This document shows, one piece after another, positions 19,155-29,421 of a DNA stretch of 64,000 nucleotides. Numbering within the stretch: position 1 is the first letter of the stretch; each line of letters starts with the position of its first letter. The stretch is taken from contig NZ_JBBOCT010000001.1 of NCBI RefSeq assembly GCF_038002605.1, positions 1,116,001 to 1,180,000 of the forward strand, read 5' to 3'. The stretch is from Bacillus sp. FSL K6-3431. Its GTDB lineage: Bacteria; Bacillota; Bacilli; Bacillales; Bacillaceae_C. A model generated the notes under the pieces. It ran no database searches. It was not told the origin of the DNA and saw only the letters and a program-made list of their open reading frames with translations. A program made the translations under genes and the position numbers.

Positions 19155-19782
19155 CCTTCCCGACTCCTAATGTGTTAAATATGATTGAAAAAGAATCAGG
19201 GTCCGGAAGGAAGAAAAAATGTCCTTTAACACTATCATGATCACCATTTTCGTCTAAAGCTGTATCGATTACGATCGCATAATCCTCTGATTGCGATAAC
19301 TCTATAAGTCCGTAACTAATAATAGCACCAGCCATATCGATACTTATAGATGGTACAGATGGCAATAGATCGAGTCCTGTAAAATCGGCTAAAGAAGATA
19401 AATAGGAACCCGTTAAAATATTTCCTAATTCTTGCATTGCTGAGAGACCAAGTTCTGAATAAGGCGGATTTGCAAACGATATAGATGACTCTCCAGTCAT
19501 TTTTTGCACATACTTACTAGCTTGATCAAGTGGTAGTAAAAAAAACATACTGCCAGCAGCTTCACCTTCTACACGTAAAAAAACAGCAACTACGATTGCA
19601 TCATGACCTCCAGCGAGTTCGAGCATTTCATCAAACGTGATAATTCTAACAGTCGGCACATTCATATCAATTTTTTTACCGACCAAAGTGGAAAGGGCTG
19701 TTGATGCATTGCCAGCCCCTATATTACCGATTTCTTTCAATACATCGATTTGCAAAGATGTAATATTTTTTTCAATCCCCAT
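19147..19782 (-). CDS. cheC: CheY-P phosphatase CheC
   Basis: A 211-residue CheC/CheX/FliY-fold protein that dephosphorylates CheY-P. Both active-site helices are present: [14 protein letters not shown] (Glu17, Asn20) and [14 protein letters not shown]. CheD binding raises its activity in B. subtilis. It overlaps cheW by 11 nt and cheD by 8 nt, showing tight coupling in the operon. Confidence 0.96.
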   Translation of the reverse strand: MGIEKNITSLQIDVLKEIGNIGAGNASTALSTLVGKKIDMNVPTVRIITFDEMLELAGGHDAIVVAVFLRVEGEAAGSMFFLLPLDQASKYVQKMTGESSISFANPPYSELGLSAMQELGNILTGSYLSSLADFTGLDLLPSVPSISIDMAGAIISYGLIELSQSEDYAIVIDTALDENGDHDSVKGHFFFLPDPDSFSIIFNTLGVGKDD

Positions 19783-20242
19783 TCGTCACATTCCCACCGC
19801 TTATAGGCTTGAGTATATTTTCTAAATTAAGCATAATCAAAAGCCGTTTTTCGAGCTTTGCAACGCCACTAATAAATTCTGCTTCCACCGCACCAATTAC
19901 TTCCGGTTGCGGTTCAATCGCATCAACAGGGATATCTAAAACATCATTTGCCGAATCGACAATTAATCCAACTTCTACATCTTGATACGAGACGATAATG
20001 ATCCTCGTATTATCTGTATACTCCGTATGTCCAAGGCCGAAACGTTTTTTTAAGTCAATAATCGGAATGATGACACCTCGTAAATTAATAACTCCTTTAA
20101 TAAAGGCTGCTACTTTAGGAATTCTTGTAATATAATTCATCTTTTCAATAGCGGTTACTTGTTCAACAGAGAGGGCATATTCATTACCATTCAACTTAAA
20201 AACAATTACTTTTTGTTCGGAAGCTATAGCTAATTCATTCAT
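19772..20242 (-). CDS. cheW: Chemotaxis coupling protein CheW
   Basis: A 156-residue CheW-domain protein linking chemoreceptors to CheA. Conserved parts are EQKVIVFKLNGNEYALSVEQV, the AFIKGVINLRGVIIPIIDLK segment and GLIVDSANDVLDI. It is a single domain with no receiver, so it is CheW and not CheV. It lies 22 nt after cheA and overlaps cheC. Confidence 0.96.
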   Translation of the reverse strand: MNELAIASEQKVIVFKLNGNEYALSVEQVTAIEKMNYITRIPKVAAFIKGVINLRGVIIPIIDLKKRFGLGHTEYTDNTRIIIVSYQDVEVGLIVDSANDVLDIPVDAIEPQPEVIGAVEAEFISGVAKLEKRLLIMLNLENILKPISGGNVTNGD

Positions 20243-20264
20243 TACTAATCACCCACCTTTATAA

Positions 20265-22301
20265 CTATTTAATTAGTGCATTACAGTCAATAATTAAAGC
20301 TACTTGACCGTCTCCTAATATTGTTGCACCCGAAATGGCAAATACTGTATTTAAATAATTACCTAAGGATTTCAACACAATTTCTTGCTGACCAATAAAG
20401 GATTTGACAATCAAACCTGCCATTTTCTCACCTTTTCTTACAATTACAATAGAAATAAATTCATCCTCTTCTTCGTCTACCATTTCCATCTCGAATATTT
20501 CAGATAAAGCTACCAGTGGGACGACTTTACCTCTAAAGTCAATTACTTTTTGATTGTGAGCAGTCAATATTTCGGACTTGCGAATGATTGCTGTTTCAAT
20601 AATCGATGATAAAGGAATCGCATATTTTTCATTGCTAACTTCAACAAGCATTGCCGATATAATAGATAGAGTTAAAGGCAATTGAATAGAAAACTTCGAA
20701 CCTTTTCCTTCTTTTGAATCAATAGCAATAACTCCTCCAAGTGATTCGATCGTCGATTTTACGACATCTAATCCTACCCCACGCCCTGATACATCTGTAA
20801 TTGAATCAGCTGTTGAAAAGCCCGATGCCATGATTAATTCATACGCTTCTCGATCTGTCAGGTTTGTCGCTTCATTTTCAGAAATGATTCCTTTGGAAAC
20901 TGCAATATCAATTACTTTTTGACGGTTTATCCCACCGCCATCGTCTTCTATTTCAATGAAAACATGGTTACCACTATGGAATGCCTGCAATTTTATTACT
21001 CCGGTGGCTGGTTTACCATTTGCTTTACGTACTTCCCGACTTTCAATCCCATGATCAATTGCATTTCTTAGCAAATGAACGATAGGATCACCTATTTCAT
21101 CAATAACAGTCCGATCTAATTCTGTTTCTGCGCCAATAATATCTAAGTCTAATTGCTTATCTAAATCTTTCGCTAGTTGTCTGACCATTCGAGGGAAACG
21201 ATTAAACACAGTTTCAACTGGAACCATTCTCATATTTAATATAATGTTTTGTAAATCGCCAGAGACTCTAATCATTCTTTCAACTGTCTCTTCAAGTTCT
21301 GGGTTTTGAATTTCTTGAGATATTTGTTCTAAACGACCTCTATCTATTACTAGCTCTTCGAATAAATTCATAAGTATATCTAGACGGTCAATATTCACTC
21401 TAATTGTTTTACCGCCGGCTTTTCCATTTTTTCTTTCTATTGGCGTTTTATCAACTACGCTTCGTTCTTCATTTATTTGAGGTTCCGTAGAATCATTACT
21501 TTGGAGTTTCTCCTTCTGATGCTTTTTCTTCATTGGAATTCTAGATAAATTTACAACATTCGCTTCGATTGATTCGACCTCAGAAACCTTCATTAACTTA
21601 CTTTTCACTTCCTGTGAAGACTCTTTTGTAATTATGGTAACGGTAAATTTAGAATCAAATTGCTCGTCTTCTAATTGTTCCACACTCGGAACAGACTTTA
21701 TCACTTCACCGCATTTTTCCAATAGTTCAAATACCATAAATACGCGAGCTGTTTTTAATAAACAATCAGCACGTAATGAAACCGTAAATTCATAGCATTG
21801 GAACCCTTGCTCATGTGATTGTTCGATAACTGTTCTTTCAAACTCATCATATTCATTCATTATTAATTCCATTTCAGTTGAAGCAGCAATTTCAACCCTA
21901 GCATTTTTTATTTTGGGCTCATTACCTTTTTCGATTTGCTGCAATTGGTCAATAACAACCTTTACATCGCGATGTCCATCGCCACCAGAGGCGATGGATT
22001 CAACCATTGCTTCTAAATCATCTACAGCAAGAAACATAATATCAAATACTTGTGAAGTTATCTGTATTTTTTCATTACGAATACCATCAAACACATTTTC
22101 TAAAATATGTGTTAAATTTGCTAAATCAGTATAGCCCATCGTAGCTGACATGCCCTTTAATGTATGTGCCGCTCTAAATATTTCACTTACAATCGTTAAG
22201 TCACTTGGATTACTTTCTAAATTCAAAAGTTGATTATTAAGTGCTTGCAAATGCTCTTTACTTTCATCAATAAAAATTTCTAAATACTGATTTACATCCA
22301 T
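20265..22301 (-). CDS. cheA: Chemotaxis sensor histidine kinase CheA
   Basis: A 678-residue kinase with the usual P1-P5 order. P1 carries the phospho-acceptor His46 in AAHTLKGMSATMGY, P2 binds CheY/CheB (about 150-250), and P3 is the dimerisation helix pair around LFEELVIDRGRLEQI. The P4 ATPase has HLLRNAIDHGIE, DDGGGI and GRGVGLDVVK motifs. P5 is CheW-like and ends in LIIDCNALIK. Length is close to B. subtilis CheA (672). Confidence 0.97.
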   Translation of the reverse strand: MDVNQYLEIFIDESKEHLQALNNQLLNLESNPSDLTIVSEIFRAAHTLKGMSATMGYTDLANLTHILENVFDGIRNEKIQITSQVFDIMFLAVDDLEAMVESIASGGDGHRDVKVVIDQLQQIEKGNEPKIKNARVEIAASTEMELIMNEYDEFERTVIEQSHEQGFQCYEFTVSLRADCLLKTARVFMVFELLEKCGEVIKSVPSVEQLEDEQFDSKFTVTIITKESSQEVKSKLMKVSEVESIEANVVNLSRIPMKKKHQKEKLQSNDSTEPQINEERSVVDKTPIERKNGKAGGKTIRVNIDRLDILMNLFEELVIDRGRLEQISQEIQNPELEETVERMIRVSGDLQNIILNMRMVPVETVFNRFPRMVRQLAKDLDKQLDLDIIGAETELDRTVIDEIGDPIVHLLRNAIDHGIESREVRKANGKPATGVIKLQAFHSGNHVFIEIEDDGGGINRQKVIDIAVSKGIISENEATNLTDREAYELIMASGFSTADSITDVSGRGVGLDVVKSTIESLGGVIAIDSKEGKGSKFSIQLPLTLSIISAMLVEVSNEKYAIPLSSIIETAIIRKSEILTAHNQKVIDFRGKVVPLVALSEIFEMEMVDEEEDEFISIVIVRKGEKMAGLIVKSFIGQQEIVLKSLGNYLNTVFAISGATILGDGQVALIIDCNALIK

Positions 22302-22376
22302 TTGCCCACGTCCTTTATTTTGATCTTTCCTTAGAATTTAAGACTCCTACCCCTAAACGAACCCTGGGCGGGACAC

Positions 22377-23471
22377 TTATCGCCCCTTCATATATTTCAA
22401 AATATTCGAAGCGATATCCTCTATTTTTAATACTTCATCCACACCACCAGTGCCGATTGCAGCCTTTGGCATACCATATACAATACAAGTTTGTTCTGAT
22501 TCGGCGATCGCTATGGTCATTCCACTCTTTTTTAATCGCAGTAAACCCGAAGAACCATCTGCTCCCATACCTGTCATAATCACAGCAATTTTCGCATATT
22601 TTTCTACGAAACTAAGTGAGTTAAACATCACATCAACTGACGGACGATGTCCATTTACTGGTGGGTCCCCAGTTATTTTGACAATTAAATCTTCTCTGAT
22701 CGGATGGATGGTCATATGATGTCCGCCAGGTGCAATATATGCTGTACCTTTCTTTAAACGTTCACCGTCTTCCGCTTCCTTCACTTCAATATTGCAAATA
22801 CTATTTAAGCGTTTCGCCAAAGAATATGTAAATGAAGGTGGCATATGTTGAACAATTACAATCGGAGCATTAATTGATTTGGGAAGCTGCGATAAAACGG
22901 TCTGTAAGGCTCTAGGACCTCCGGTTGATGTCCCGATACAAATTATCTTCTTATCAGTCTCTATATGAAGAGGCAGTTGTTCAGACAGCTTTATCTCGGG
23001 AATTGCATAACGTACAGCTAATTTTTTTTGTACATATTCATCGTCTTGGCCTACTTCCCTTAATAAGATAGGTCCATCTTCAGATAGAATGAATTGGATA
23101 AGTTTATTTTTAAAAGCTTCCATTGATTTTATATCTATTAACTCATATCTCTTGAAAAAGCTAACTTCTGTTTTTATGTCAAAGGTACCTGCGCTTAGAT
23201 TGTTCTGTTCCTGTTCCTTTGAAAGAATGATGATTATTTTTCCGTGATACTTTTGTTGAATCTTATCCATGTCTGTATTTACTTCAGTGAATTCACGATC
23301 TAAATCAATGATCACGAAATCAGATGCTAATCTAATCATTTTATTTATTCCAGTTTCATTAAATCTTGCCGCACCCAAGAGGTCGACTTCTGTACTATTC
23401 TCAAACAGTTTCCCATACAAAACTCTCGTAACAGCGGAATCACTCATTAAAAAGAAAGTCGGATGCTTCAC
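22377..23471 (-). CDS. cheB: Chemotaxis protein-glutamate methylesterase CheB with diverged receiver domain
   Basis: A 364-residue protein. The C-terminal methylesterase is intact: CIGTSTGGPRALQTVL (catalytic Ser), VIVQHMPPSFTYSLAKRL (His) and TGMGADGSSGL (Asp). The N-terminal receiver is unusual. The normal DDS start is SDS (Ser10, Asp11), Asp56 remains in DFVIIDLD, but the MPxMxG segment after it is replaced by REFTEVNTDM and the switch region is not recognisable. Phosphorylation control may be weakened. It lies between cheA and flhG and overlaps flhG by 4 nt. Confidence 0.93.
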   Translation of the reverse strand: MKHPTFFLMSDSAVTRVLYGKLFENSTEVDLLGAARFNETGINKMIRLASDFVIIDLDREFTEVNTDMDKIQQKYHGKIIIILSKEQEQNNLSAGTFDIKTEVSFFKRYELIDIKSMEAFKNKLIQFILSEDGPILLREVGQDDEYVQKKLAVRYAIPEIKLSEQLPLHIETDKKIICIGTSTGGPRALQTVLSQLPKSINAPIVIVQHMPPSFTYSLAKRLNSICNIEVKEAEDGERLKKGTAYIAPGGHHMTIHPIREDLIVKITGDPPVNGHRPSVDVMFNSLSFVEKYAKIAVIMTGMGADGSSGLLRLKKSGMTIAIAESEQTCIVYGMPKAAIGTGGVDEVLKIEDIASNILKYMKGR

Positions 23472-24334
23472 AACCGTCCCTCCTTATTAAAAAAGCGACG
23501 AAGCTTATTTACAAATGAAAATTGATTGGTAGCGTAATGACTGTCTCCTTCAATATATATATCGACCATTCTTTTTAGTTTGAGAGATATATCTGCTTTT
23601 GGATATTTCTTAGTAAATACGGTTTGACTAATCACCGCTTTTCTAACATGCTTATCTTCCGGTAACACACCTAGCAATTCCACATCTTTCTGCAGAAATT
23701 TTTGCACCGTTTTCTGAAGCCTATACAATGTTTCCGTTCCTTGTACGGAAGTTTCTGCACGATTACAAATCAACAAAAATCTGCTTTCAGATTGTGCAGA
23801 ACAAATAAACTTCATCATCGAATAGGCATCAGTAATAGCCGTCGGCTCGGGCGTGCACACAACAAAAATATCATCTGCTGAAAGCAAAATATTTAACGCT
23901 GTTGTCGTTGCTCCAGCAGCCATATCAAAAATAATATAATCATAGTCCGCTTGGAGTACACTTAAAGCATCTAAAAGTCGGTCGAGCATACGATTATCCA
24001 TCTCTACTACCTCATTTAAGCCATTGCCCGCCGAAATATAAGCAATACCATCTTGGGTTTTCTGGATAATAGAACTTATTGGTATATCATCTTGTAAAAA
24101 AGCGGAAATATTTGAATGAGAAACACTCCCAAGAAGAATATTGACATTTCCCATGCCGATATCAAAATCAAAAAGCAATACGCGATAACCCTTATCCACT
24201 AAAGTGAGTGCTAGATTAGTAGAAATATTCGTCTTTCCTACTCCACCCTTACCACTTACAATAGCAATTGTTCTAGCGAAATTCTCCGATTTTTTTTGCA
24301 TTTTTATTCGCAACATCTCCGCCTGGTCTTTCAT
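23468..24334 (-). CDS. flhG: MinD-like ATPase FlhG (YlxH), flagellar number/placement regulator
   Basis: A 288-residue ParA/MinD-type ATPase. The deviant Walker A SGKGGVGKT is at 27-35, the switch region DFDIGMGNVNILLG follows, and DYIIFDMAAGATTT is the Walker B region. The N-terminal basic segment before the P-loop is the part known to stimulate FlhF GTPase. It also binds the C-ring proteins FliM/FliY in Bacillus. It overlaps flhF and cheB by 4 nt each. Confidence 0.95.
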   Translation of the reverse strand: MKDQAEMLRIKMQKKSENFARTIAIVSGKGGVGKTNISTNLALTLVDKGYRVLLFDFDIGMGNVNILLGSVSHSNISAFLQDDIPISSIIQKTQDGIAYISAGNGLNEVVEMDNRMLDRLLDALSVLQADYDYIIFDMAAGATTTALNILLSADDIFVVCTPEPTAITDAYSMMKFICSAQSESRFLLICNRAETSVQGTETLYRLQKTVQKFLQKDVELLGVLPEDKHVRKAVISQTVFTKKYPKADISLKLKRMVDIYIEGDSHYATNQFSFVNKLRRFFNKEGRL

Positions 24335-25494
24335 ACTTTTTCATCCCCAAGTAGATAGTTCGCAATTATTTTAGGACTAGCAGTTACTATATCATCAGGA
24401 ACACCTTGTCCAGTCGTAATGTACGCGACACCACTTTCATATTTTTTAATCAAATTATACATCGCACCATAGGATTGAGTTTCGTCTAATTTTGTGAAGA
24501 TAAAGTGATCAAAGCTTAACTGTTGGAAGTTTTCTACAATCTGAGATATATCCTTTTCCCTCATTGAGATGGACAATACCAAATACGTCGCCATTTCCAC
24601 TTCTCCGAACAACTTCATTAACTCATCAATAAATGTTAATTCACGATAATTCCGACCAGCTGTATCTATTAACACTAAATCAAAATCTACAAATTTATTT
24701 ATCGCAGTTGGAAAATCTGCTTGATTATACACTACTTCTATTGGAATATTTAAAAGCTGGGCATATGTTTTCAACTGGTCTATAGCCGCAATTCTATACG
24801 TATCCAAAGTAATAAATGCAACTTTCTTATCCTGTTCAAGTGCTGCTTCTGCCGCTAGTTTAGCAATGGTAGTTGTTTTCCCTACACCCGTCGGACCTAC
24901 AAGGTTAATATACTTTTTTGTAAAATTAATTCCCGTAAAATTAAATGGCGTCAACTGATCGCATATAATTGATTTACACCATACAATCACATCTTGATGA
25001 CTAGGAGTTTCGGAGGCACTTCGCCATTTCTCTAAAAGCATATCCCCAAATTCGGTTATATGTTTTTCTGCTAGCTCTGTTTCTTGCAATATTTGTAAGC
25101 ATGTTTGAATTTGTTCCGGGTAATTATTTATATTAAAAGTTCGGTATCGAGCAGATGTTAATTCATTTCTTAATTCTGCTATTTCAGCAACAATATCCAT
25201 AGCCGCGGTACTGTCACCTTTAGTATGAACAACTGGTTCCTTCTCTTTTAGAAGCGACTTTGTTCGCTCATTATCAAGCGCTTTTCTTTTCTTTACTTTC
25301 GTTTTTTGCATCGGTTGAATCGGCTGTTCATCAAGTGCTGCAATTACTTCAATTTTTTTCTTACGAAACATCCCTAAAAAACCACCATGATAAACAACTT
25401 TTGAATTTAGAATAACTGCATTATCACCTAGCTCAGTCTTGATTTTCTTCATTGCATCAGCCATAGACGGAGCGATAATTTTTTTTATATTCAT
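24331..25494 (-). CDS. flhF: SRP-type GTPase FlhF
   Basis: A 387-residue GTPase of the Ffh/FtsY class that sets flagellar location. The N-terminal part is a basic B domain (MNIKKIIAPSMADAMKKI), followed by the N domain and the G domain. The G domain has [18 protein letters not shown] (about 195), the TLDTYRIAAIDQLKTYA insertion box, DLVLIDTAGRNYRE, and FTKLDET. It shares one base with the flhA stop and overlaps flhG by 4 nt. Confidence 0.96.
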   Translation of the reverse strand: MNIKKIIAPSMADAMKKIKTELGDNAVILNSKVVYHGGFLGMFRKKKIEVIAALDEQPIQPMQKTKVKKRKALDNERTKSLLKEKEPVVHTKGDSTAAMDIVAEIAELRNELTSARYRTFNINNYPEQIQTCLQILQETELAEKHITEFGDMLLEKWRSASETPSHQDVIVWCKSIICDQLTPFNFTGINFTKKYINLVGPTGVGKTTTIAKLAAEAALEQDKKVAFITLDTYRIAAIDQLKTYAQLLNIPIEVVYNQADFPTAINKFVDFDLVLIDTAGRNYRELTFIDELMKLFGEVEMATYLVLSISMREKDISQIVENFQQLSFDHFIFTKLDETQSYGAMYNLIKKYESGVAYITTGQGVPDDIVTASPKIIANYLLGDEKV

Positions 25495-27524
25495 TAGATG
25501 TTCACCACCCCAGTACTTTGAACTTCCACATTTGCTTCCAATTCGTTATAAGATAAAACCGGTACATGTGGAAAATACCTTTCCGTCATTTGCCTTACAT
25601 ACATACGCACAGCTGGTGAACAAAGCAAAATAGGTGATTGTTGGATGAGCGATAATTCCTCTATTTGACCCGCAATTGCTTCTAGAATACTTTGAGAATC
25701 TGTTGGATCCAATGACAAATAGTTCCCATGCTCTGTTTGTTGAATACTATCAGCGATTATCTTCTCAATTTTCCCTGAGATTGTAATCACTTTTAAAGTC
25801 GTTCCATCTTCTGCATACTGGGTTGTTATCTGCCTCGCAAGTGATTGACGAGCATATTCTGCTAACAAATCCGTATCTGTACTCATCCTTCCATAATCAG
25901 CAAGTGTTTCAAAAATGATTGGCAAATTTCTTATCGATACGTTTTCCTTTAATAACTTCGCTAATACCTTTTGCACTTCCCCTACAGATAGTGGATTAGG
26001 AGTGACTTCTTCGACAAGAATCGGATAGGATTCCTGGATATGATCAATTAATTGTTTTGTTTCTTGACGTCCTAAAAGTTCATATGCATTTGTTTTTAGT
26101 AATTCTGTAATATGTGTAGATACAACAGATGATGGGTCGACAACAGTATAGCCCATTATTTCTGCTTGTTCTTTCACTTCTTCTGCAATCCATTTTGCTG
26201 GTAAACCGAAGGAAGGCTCAACCGTATCAATACCTTCAATTGTATCCTCTCCTCCAGGACTCATCGCTAAATAATGATCGAGGAGAAGTTCGCTTCGTGC
26301 CATTTCATTTCCTTTGATTTTCAGGCGATATTCATTAGGTTCTAATTGAATATTATCTCTTATCCTCACAACGGGAATAACCATCCCTAACTCCAAGGCG
26401 AGCTGTCTTCTGATCATGACGATTCTATCTAAAAGATCTCCTCCTTGGTTTACATCTGCTAGCGGTATAAGCCCATATCCAAACTCAAATTCGATCGCAT
26501 CCACATTTAATAAATTGATGACACTATCGGGACTTTTCATTTCATCAGCTTCTGTCTCTTCCAACGATTGGATTAAATCGTCGTCTACAACAGCCGGGGC
26601 TCGTGAAAGTACCCAACCGCCAACTGCTAAGGCTCCAGCTATAGGAATAGTGATAATATCATTAATTGGAGTAGTTAACCCCAATAAAAAAACAGTTGTT
26701 GCTGCAATATATAGCATGGGAGTAGAAGAGAACAGCTGGCCAACAATGTCTGAGCCAAGATTACCTTCTGATGCGGCACGAGTAACAACAATTCCGGTTG
26801 CTGTCGAAATCAGTAAGGCCGGTATTTGACTTACAATACCATCCCCAACAGTTAGCATTGAGAATTTAACTGCAGCTTCAGCAATTGGCAATCCTTGCTG
26901 CACCATTCCAATAATAATACCGAATAGCAAGTTTATTAATACAATAATAATACCTGCAATGGCATCTCCTTTAACAAATTTACTCGCACCATCCATTGCT
27001 CCGTAAAAGTCCGATTCCCGAGATACTTTTTCTCTTCTTCCTCTGGCTTCGTGTTCTGAAATGACGCCTGCATTTAAATCTGCATCGATACTCATTTGCT
27101 TCCCTGGCATTGCATCAAGCGTGAAACGAGCCGCTACTTCAGAAACACGTTCAGCACCTTTTGTGATGACAATAAATTGAATAACAATTAAGATAAAAAA
27201 TACAACTAGTCCAACTAACACATTTCCACCGACAACAAAGGTACCGAAGGTTTCAACGACTCCCCCTGCATCACCTTTGGAGAGTATGGATCTAGTTGTC
27301 GATACATTCAAACCGAGTCTAAATAATGTTAATAACAATAATAATGAAGGGAATATAGAAAACTGCAGTGGTTCTTGCATATTCATTGAAGTTAGTAGAA
27401 CAAGTAGTGCAAGTGAAATATTCGTTATGATTAACAAACTTAATAACCATGTAGGAAATGGTATAACTAACATGGCTACAATTAAAATAACACTTGATAA
27501 TACTACAATATCTTTAAGTTTCAT
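25494..27524 (-). CDS. flhA: Flagellar type III export gate protein FlhA
   Basis: A 676-residue export gate protein. The N-terminal half has about eight membrane helices, with the FHIPEP-type conserved loop region around residues 130-220 (DAMPGKQMSIDADLNAG). The C-terminal half (about 330 onward) is the cytosolic chaperone-substrate docking domain. The start is the ATG at 27524 (MKLKDIVVLSS) with AAGGAG 7-8 nt upstream. An in-frame extension to 27551 is not needed and lacks a ribosome site. Confidence 0.96.
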   Translation of the reverse strand: MKLKDIVVLSSVILIVAMLVIPFPTWLLSLLIITNISLALLVLLTSMNMQEPLQFSIFPSLLLLLTLFRLGLNVSTTRSILSKGDAGGVVETFGTFVVGGNVLVGLVVFFILIVIQFIVITKGAERVSEVAARFTLDAMPGKQMSIDADLNAGVISEHEARGRREKVSRESDFYGAMDGASKFVKGDAIAGIIIVLINLLFGIIIGMVQQGLPIAEAAVKFSMLTVGDGIVSQIPALLISTATGIVVTRAASEGNLGSDIVGQLFSSTPMLYIAATTVFLLGLTTPINDIITIPIAGALAVGGWVLSRAPAVVDDDLIQSLEETEADEMKSPDSVINLLNVDAIEFEFGYGLIPLADVNQGGDLLDRIVMIRRQLALELGMVIPVVRIRDNIQLEPNEYRLKIKGNEMARSELLLDHYLAMSPGGEDTIEGIDTVEPSFGLPAKWIAEEVKEQAEIMGYTVVDPSSVVSTHITELLKTNAYELLGRQETKQLIDHIQESYPILVEEVTPNPLSVGEVQKVLAKLLKENVSIRNLPIIFETLADYGRMSTDTDLLAEYARQSLARQITTQYAEDGTTLKVITISGKIEKIIADSIQQTEHGNYLSLDPTDSQSILEAIAGQIEELSLIQQSPILLCSPAVRMYVRQMTERYFPHVPVLSYNELEANVEVQSTGVVNI

Positions 27525-27558
27525 AACGTTCTCTCCTTGCCTTACTTTCAATCCATGA

Positions 27559-28641
27559 TTATAACTTGTGTTTTATTCTGTATACATAAGCTAATATTTC
27601 TGCAACTGCTTTAAAAAAGTCATCAGGAATTATTTCTCCTATGTCTACTTGATCATATAAAGATCTTGCCAATGGACGATTCTCAACCATCACAATTTGA
27701 TGGCTACTAGCAATCAGTTTAATTTTTTGAGCCATAAAATCTACGCCTTTTGCAATTACAATCGGAGCGTCCGCATTTTTTTCATCATATTTTAGTGCAA
27801 TGGCATAATGCGTTGGATTTGTAATAATGACATCCGCTTTAGGTACTTCCTGCATCATTCTAGACATCGCCATTTCTCGCTGTTTTTGTTTAATTTTCGA
27901 TTTAATTAACGGATCACCCTCGATATTCTTATATTCATCTTTAATATCCTGTTTTGACATTCTGATATTTTTTTCGAAATCATATTTTTGGTACAAAAAG
28001 TCAAACAGCGATAAAAATAAAAGTGCAAGAGATGCCGCAATGCCCATCTGTATTGTTAAACTACCAACCGTTTTTAACGTAGCAGCGATGGATTGGTGTG
28101 ATAATAAGAGTACTTCATCAAACCGGCCCCATAAAACTGACACAGTAATTGCTCCAACAAAGCCGATCTTTAATATAGATTTCATTAGTTCGACAATAGC
28201 TCTAATCGAAAAAATCCTTTTAAAGCCTTTAATTGGATCAAGCTTCTCTAATTTTGGTTGTAAAGGCTCCGCTGTGAACATGAACCCAACTTGTAATAAG
28301 TTGGCTCCTATACCCGCAATTAAAGCAATTAACATAATCGGCCCTAATAAAAATACTAGTTCCTTTAAAACACCAAGCAAAATTATTTGTACGTTTGCTT
28401 CAGTTAGGTCCATCAGCATATATTCGTTAAAGGCATGGAGAAATGTACCAATTGTAATACTTCCCATTTGCGATGAAAAGAATTGCAAAAATCCAAATAC
28501 CGCTAACAAACCGAGCGCAGTGTTTACATCCTGACTTTTAGCTGTCTGCCCTTTTTTCTTGGATTCCTGACGTTTTTTTGGTGTAGCTTTCTCTGTTTTT
28601 TCTCCTGCGAAAAATTGAAGATTAAGATTGAGTTGTTTCAT
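27559..28641 (-). CDS. flhB: Flagellar export switch protein FlhB
   Basis: A 360-residue export protein. A basic N-terminus (TEKATPKKRQESKKKGQ) precedes four membrane helices, then the cytoplasmic domain with the self-cleaving NPTH at residues 275-278 (VIITNPTHYAIALKYDE). Cleavage between Asn and Pro switches export from rod/hook to filament substrates, with FliK as the ruler. It overlaps fliR by 4 nt. See ylqH (56562-56852) for a stand-alone relative of its tail. Confidence 0.97.
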   Translation of the reverse strand: MKQLNLNLQFFAGEKTEKATPKKRQESKKKGQTAKSQDVNTALGLLAVFGFLQFFSSQMGSITIGTFLHAFNEYMLMDLTEANVQIILLGVLKELVFLLGPIMLIALIAGIGANLLQVGFMFTAEPLQPKLEKLDPIKGFKRIFSIRAIVELMKSILKIGFVGAITVSVLWGRFDEVLLLSHQSIAATLKTVGSLTIQMGIAASLALLFLSLFDFLYQKYDFEKNIRMSKQDIKDEYKNIEGDPLIKSKIKQKQREMAMSRMMQEVPKADVIITNPTHYAIALKYDEKNADAPIVIAKGVDFMAQKIKLIASSHQIVMVENRPLARSLYDQVDIGEIIPDDFFKAVAEILAYVYRIKHKL

Positions 28642-29417
28642 CTTAAGCCTCCCATATACTCCATTGCAGTTCGCATAATTAGCAGCATCGTTTCAAATAA
28701 ATGTTGAACTACTTCAAACATCACACCAAGAACAATGAATATAACAAGAAAACTAACAGCAATTTTTATTGGAAAGCCAACAACAAATATATTTAATTGC
28801 GGTACTGTTCGAGCGATAATCCCTAAAGCTACATCGACTAAAAATAAAGAGGCAACCACCGGGATCGACATTTGAAATGCAATCATAAACATTAATCCAA
28901 AGGATCGGATGATGTATTCTATAAACGATGCATTACCAAAAGGAATAAACACTTGATCTATGGGAATAAATTGATAACTATGAAAAATACCATCAAGTAT
29001 TAAATGATGTCCATTGATTGCAAGTAAAAATAATAATGAAAACATGTATAAATATTGACCCATGAGTGGACTTTGCGCACCAGTCTGTGGGTCGATAACA
29101 TTAGCGATCGCAAACCCCATTTGGAAATCGATAAAACCTCCAGCGATTTGAATGGCAGATAATATCATATAACCAATAAATCCGATTAAAAGTCCGATAC
29201 TTGCTTCTTTAAATATGAGTAAAAAATATTCACCATTAAAAGCAAGCGGTTCGATATCAATGGTATATTGCATTAAAATGGATAGAAAAAATGCAAAACC
29301 AATTCTATAGGAAGCTGGAAGTGTGCGATATGAAAAGAGTGGCATTGTCACGAAAAATGCCGATACCCTCATAAATACAAGTAAGAAAACGGAAATATTG
29401 GGAAGTAAATTTTCCAT
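28638..29417 (-). CDS. fliR: Flagellar export apparatus protein FliR
   Basis: A 259-residue membrane protein with about six hydrophobic helices. It includes the conserved RVSAFFVTMPLF start and GFIDFQMGFAIANVIDPQTG. With FliP and FliQ it forms the helical export gate core. It starts 4 nt after the fliQ stop and overlaps flhB by 4 nt. Confidence 0.96.
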   Translation of the reverse strand: MENLLPNISVFLLVFMRVSAFFVTMPLFSYRTLPASYRIGFAFFLSILMQYTIDIEPLAFNGEYFLLIFKEASIGLLIGFIGYMILSAIQIAGGFIDFQMGFAIANVIDPQTGAQSPLMGQYLYMFSLLFLLAINGHHLILDGIFHSYQFIPIDQVFIPFGNASFIEYIIRSFGLMFMIAFQMSIPVVASLFLVDVALGIIARTVPQLNIFVVGFPIKIAVSFLVIFIVLGVMFEVVQHLFETMLLIMRTAMEYMGGLR

Positions 29418-29421
29418 TCAG

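Noticed and set aside
27827..28534. Plus-strand open frame of 235 codons across flhB
   Set aside because: Antisense to FlhB with its membrane helices; a shadow frame despite its length.
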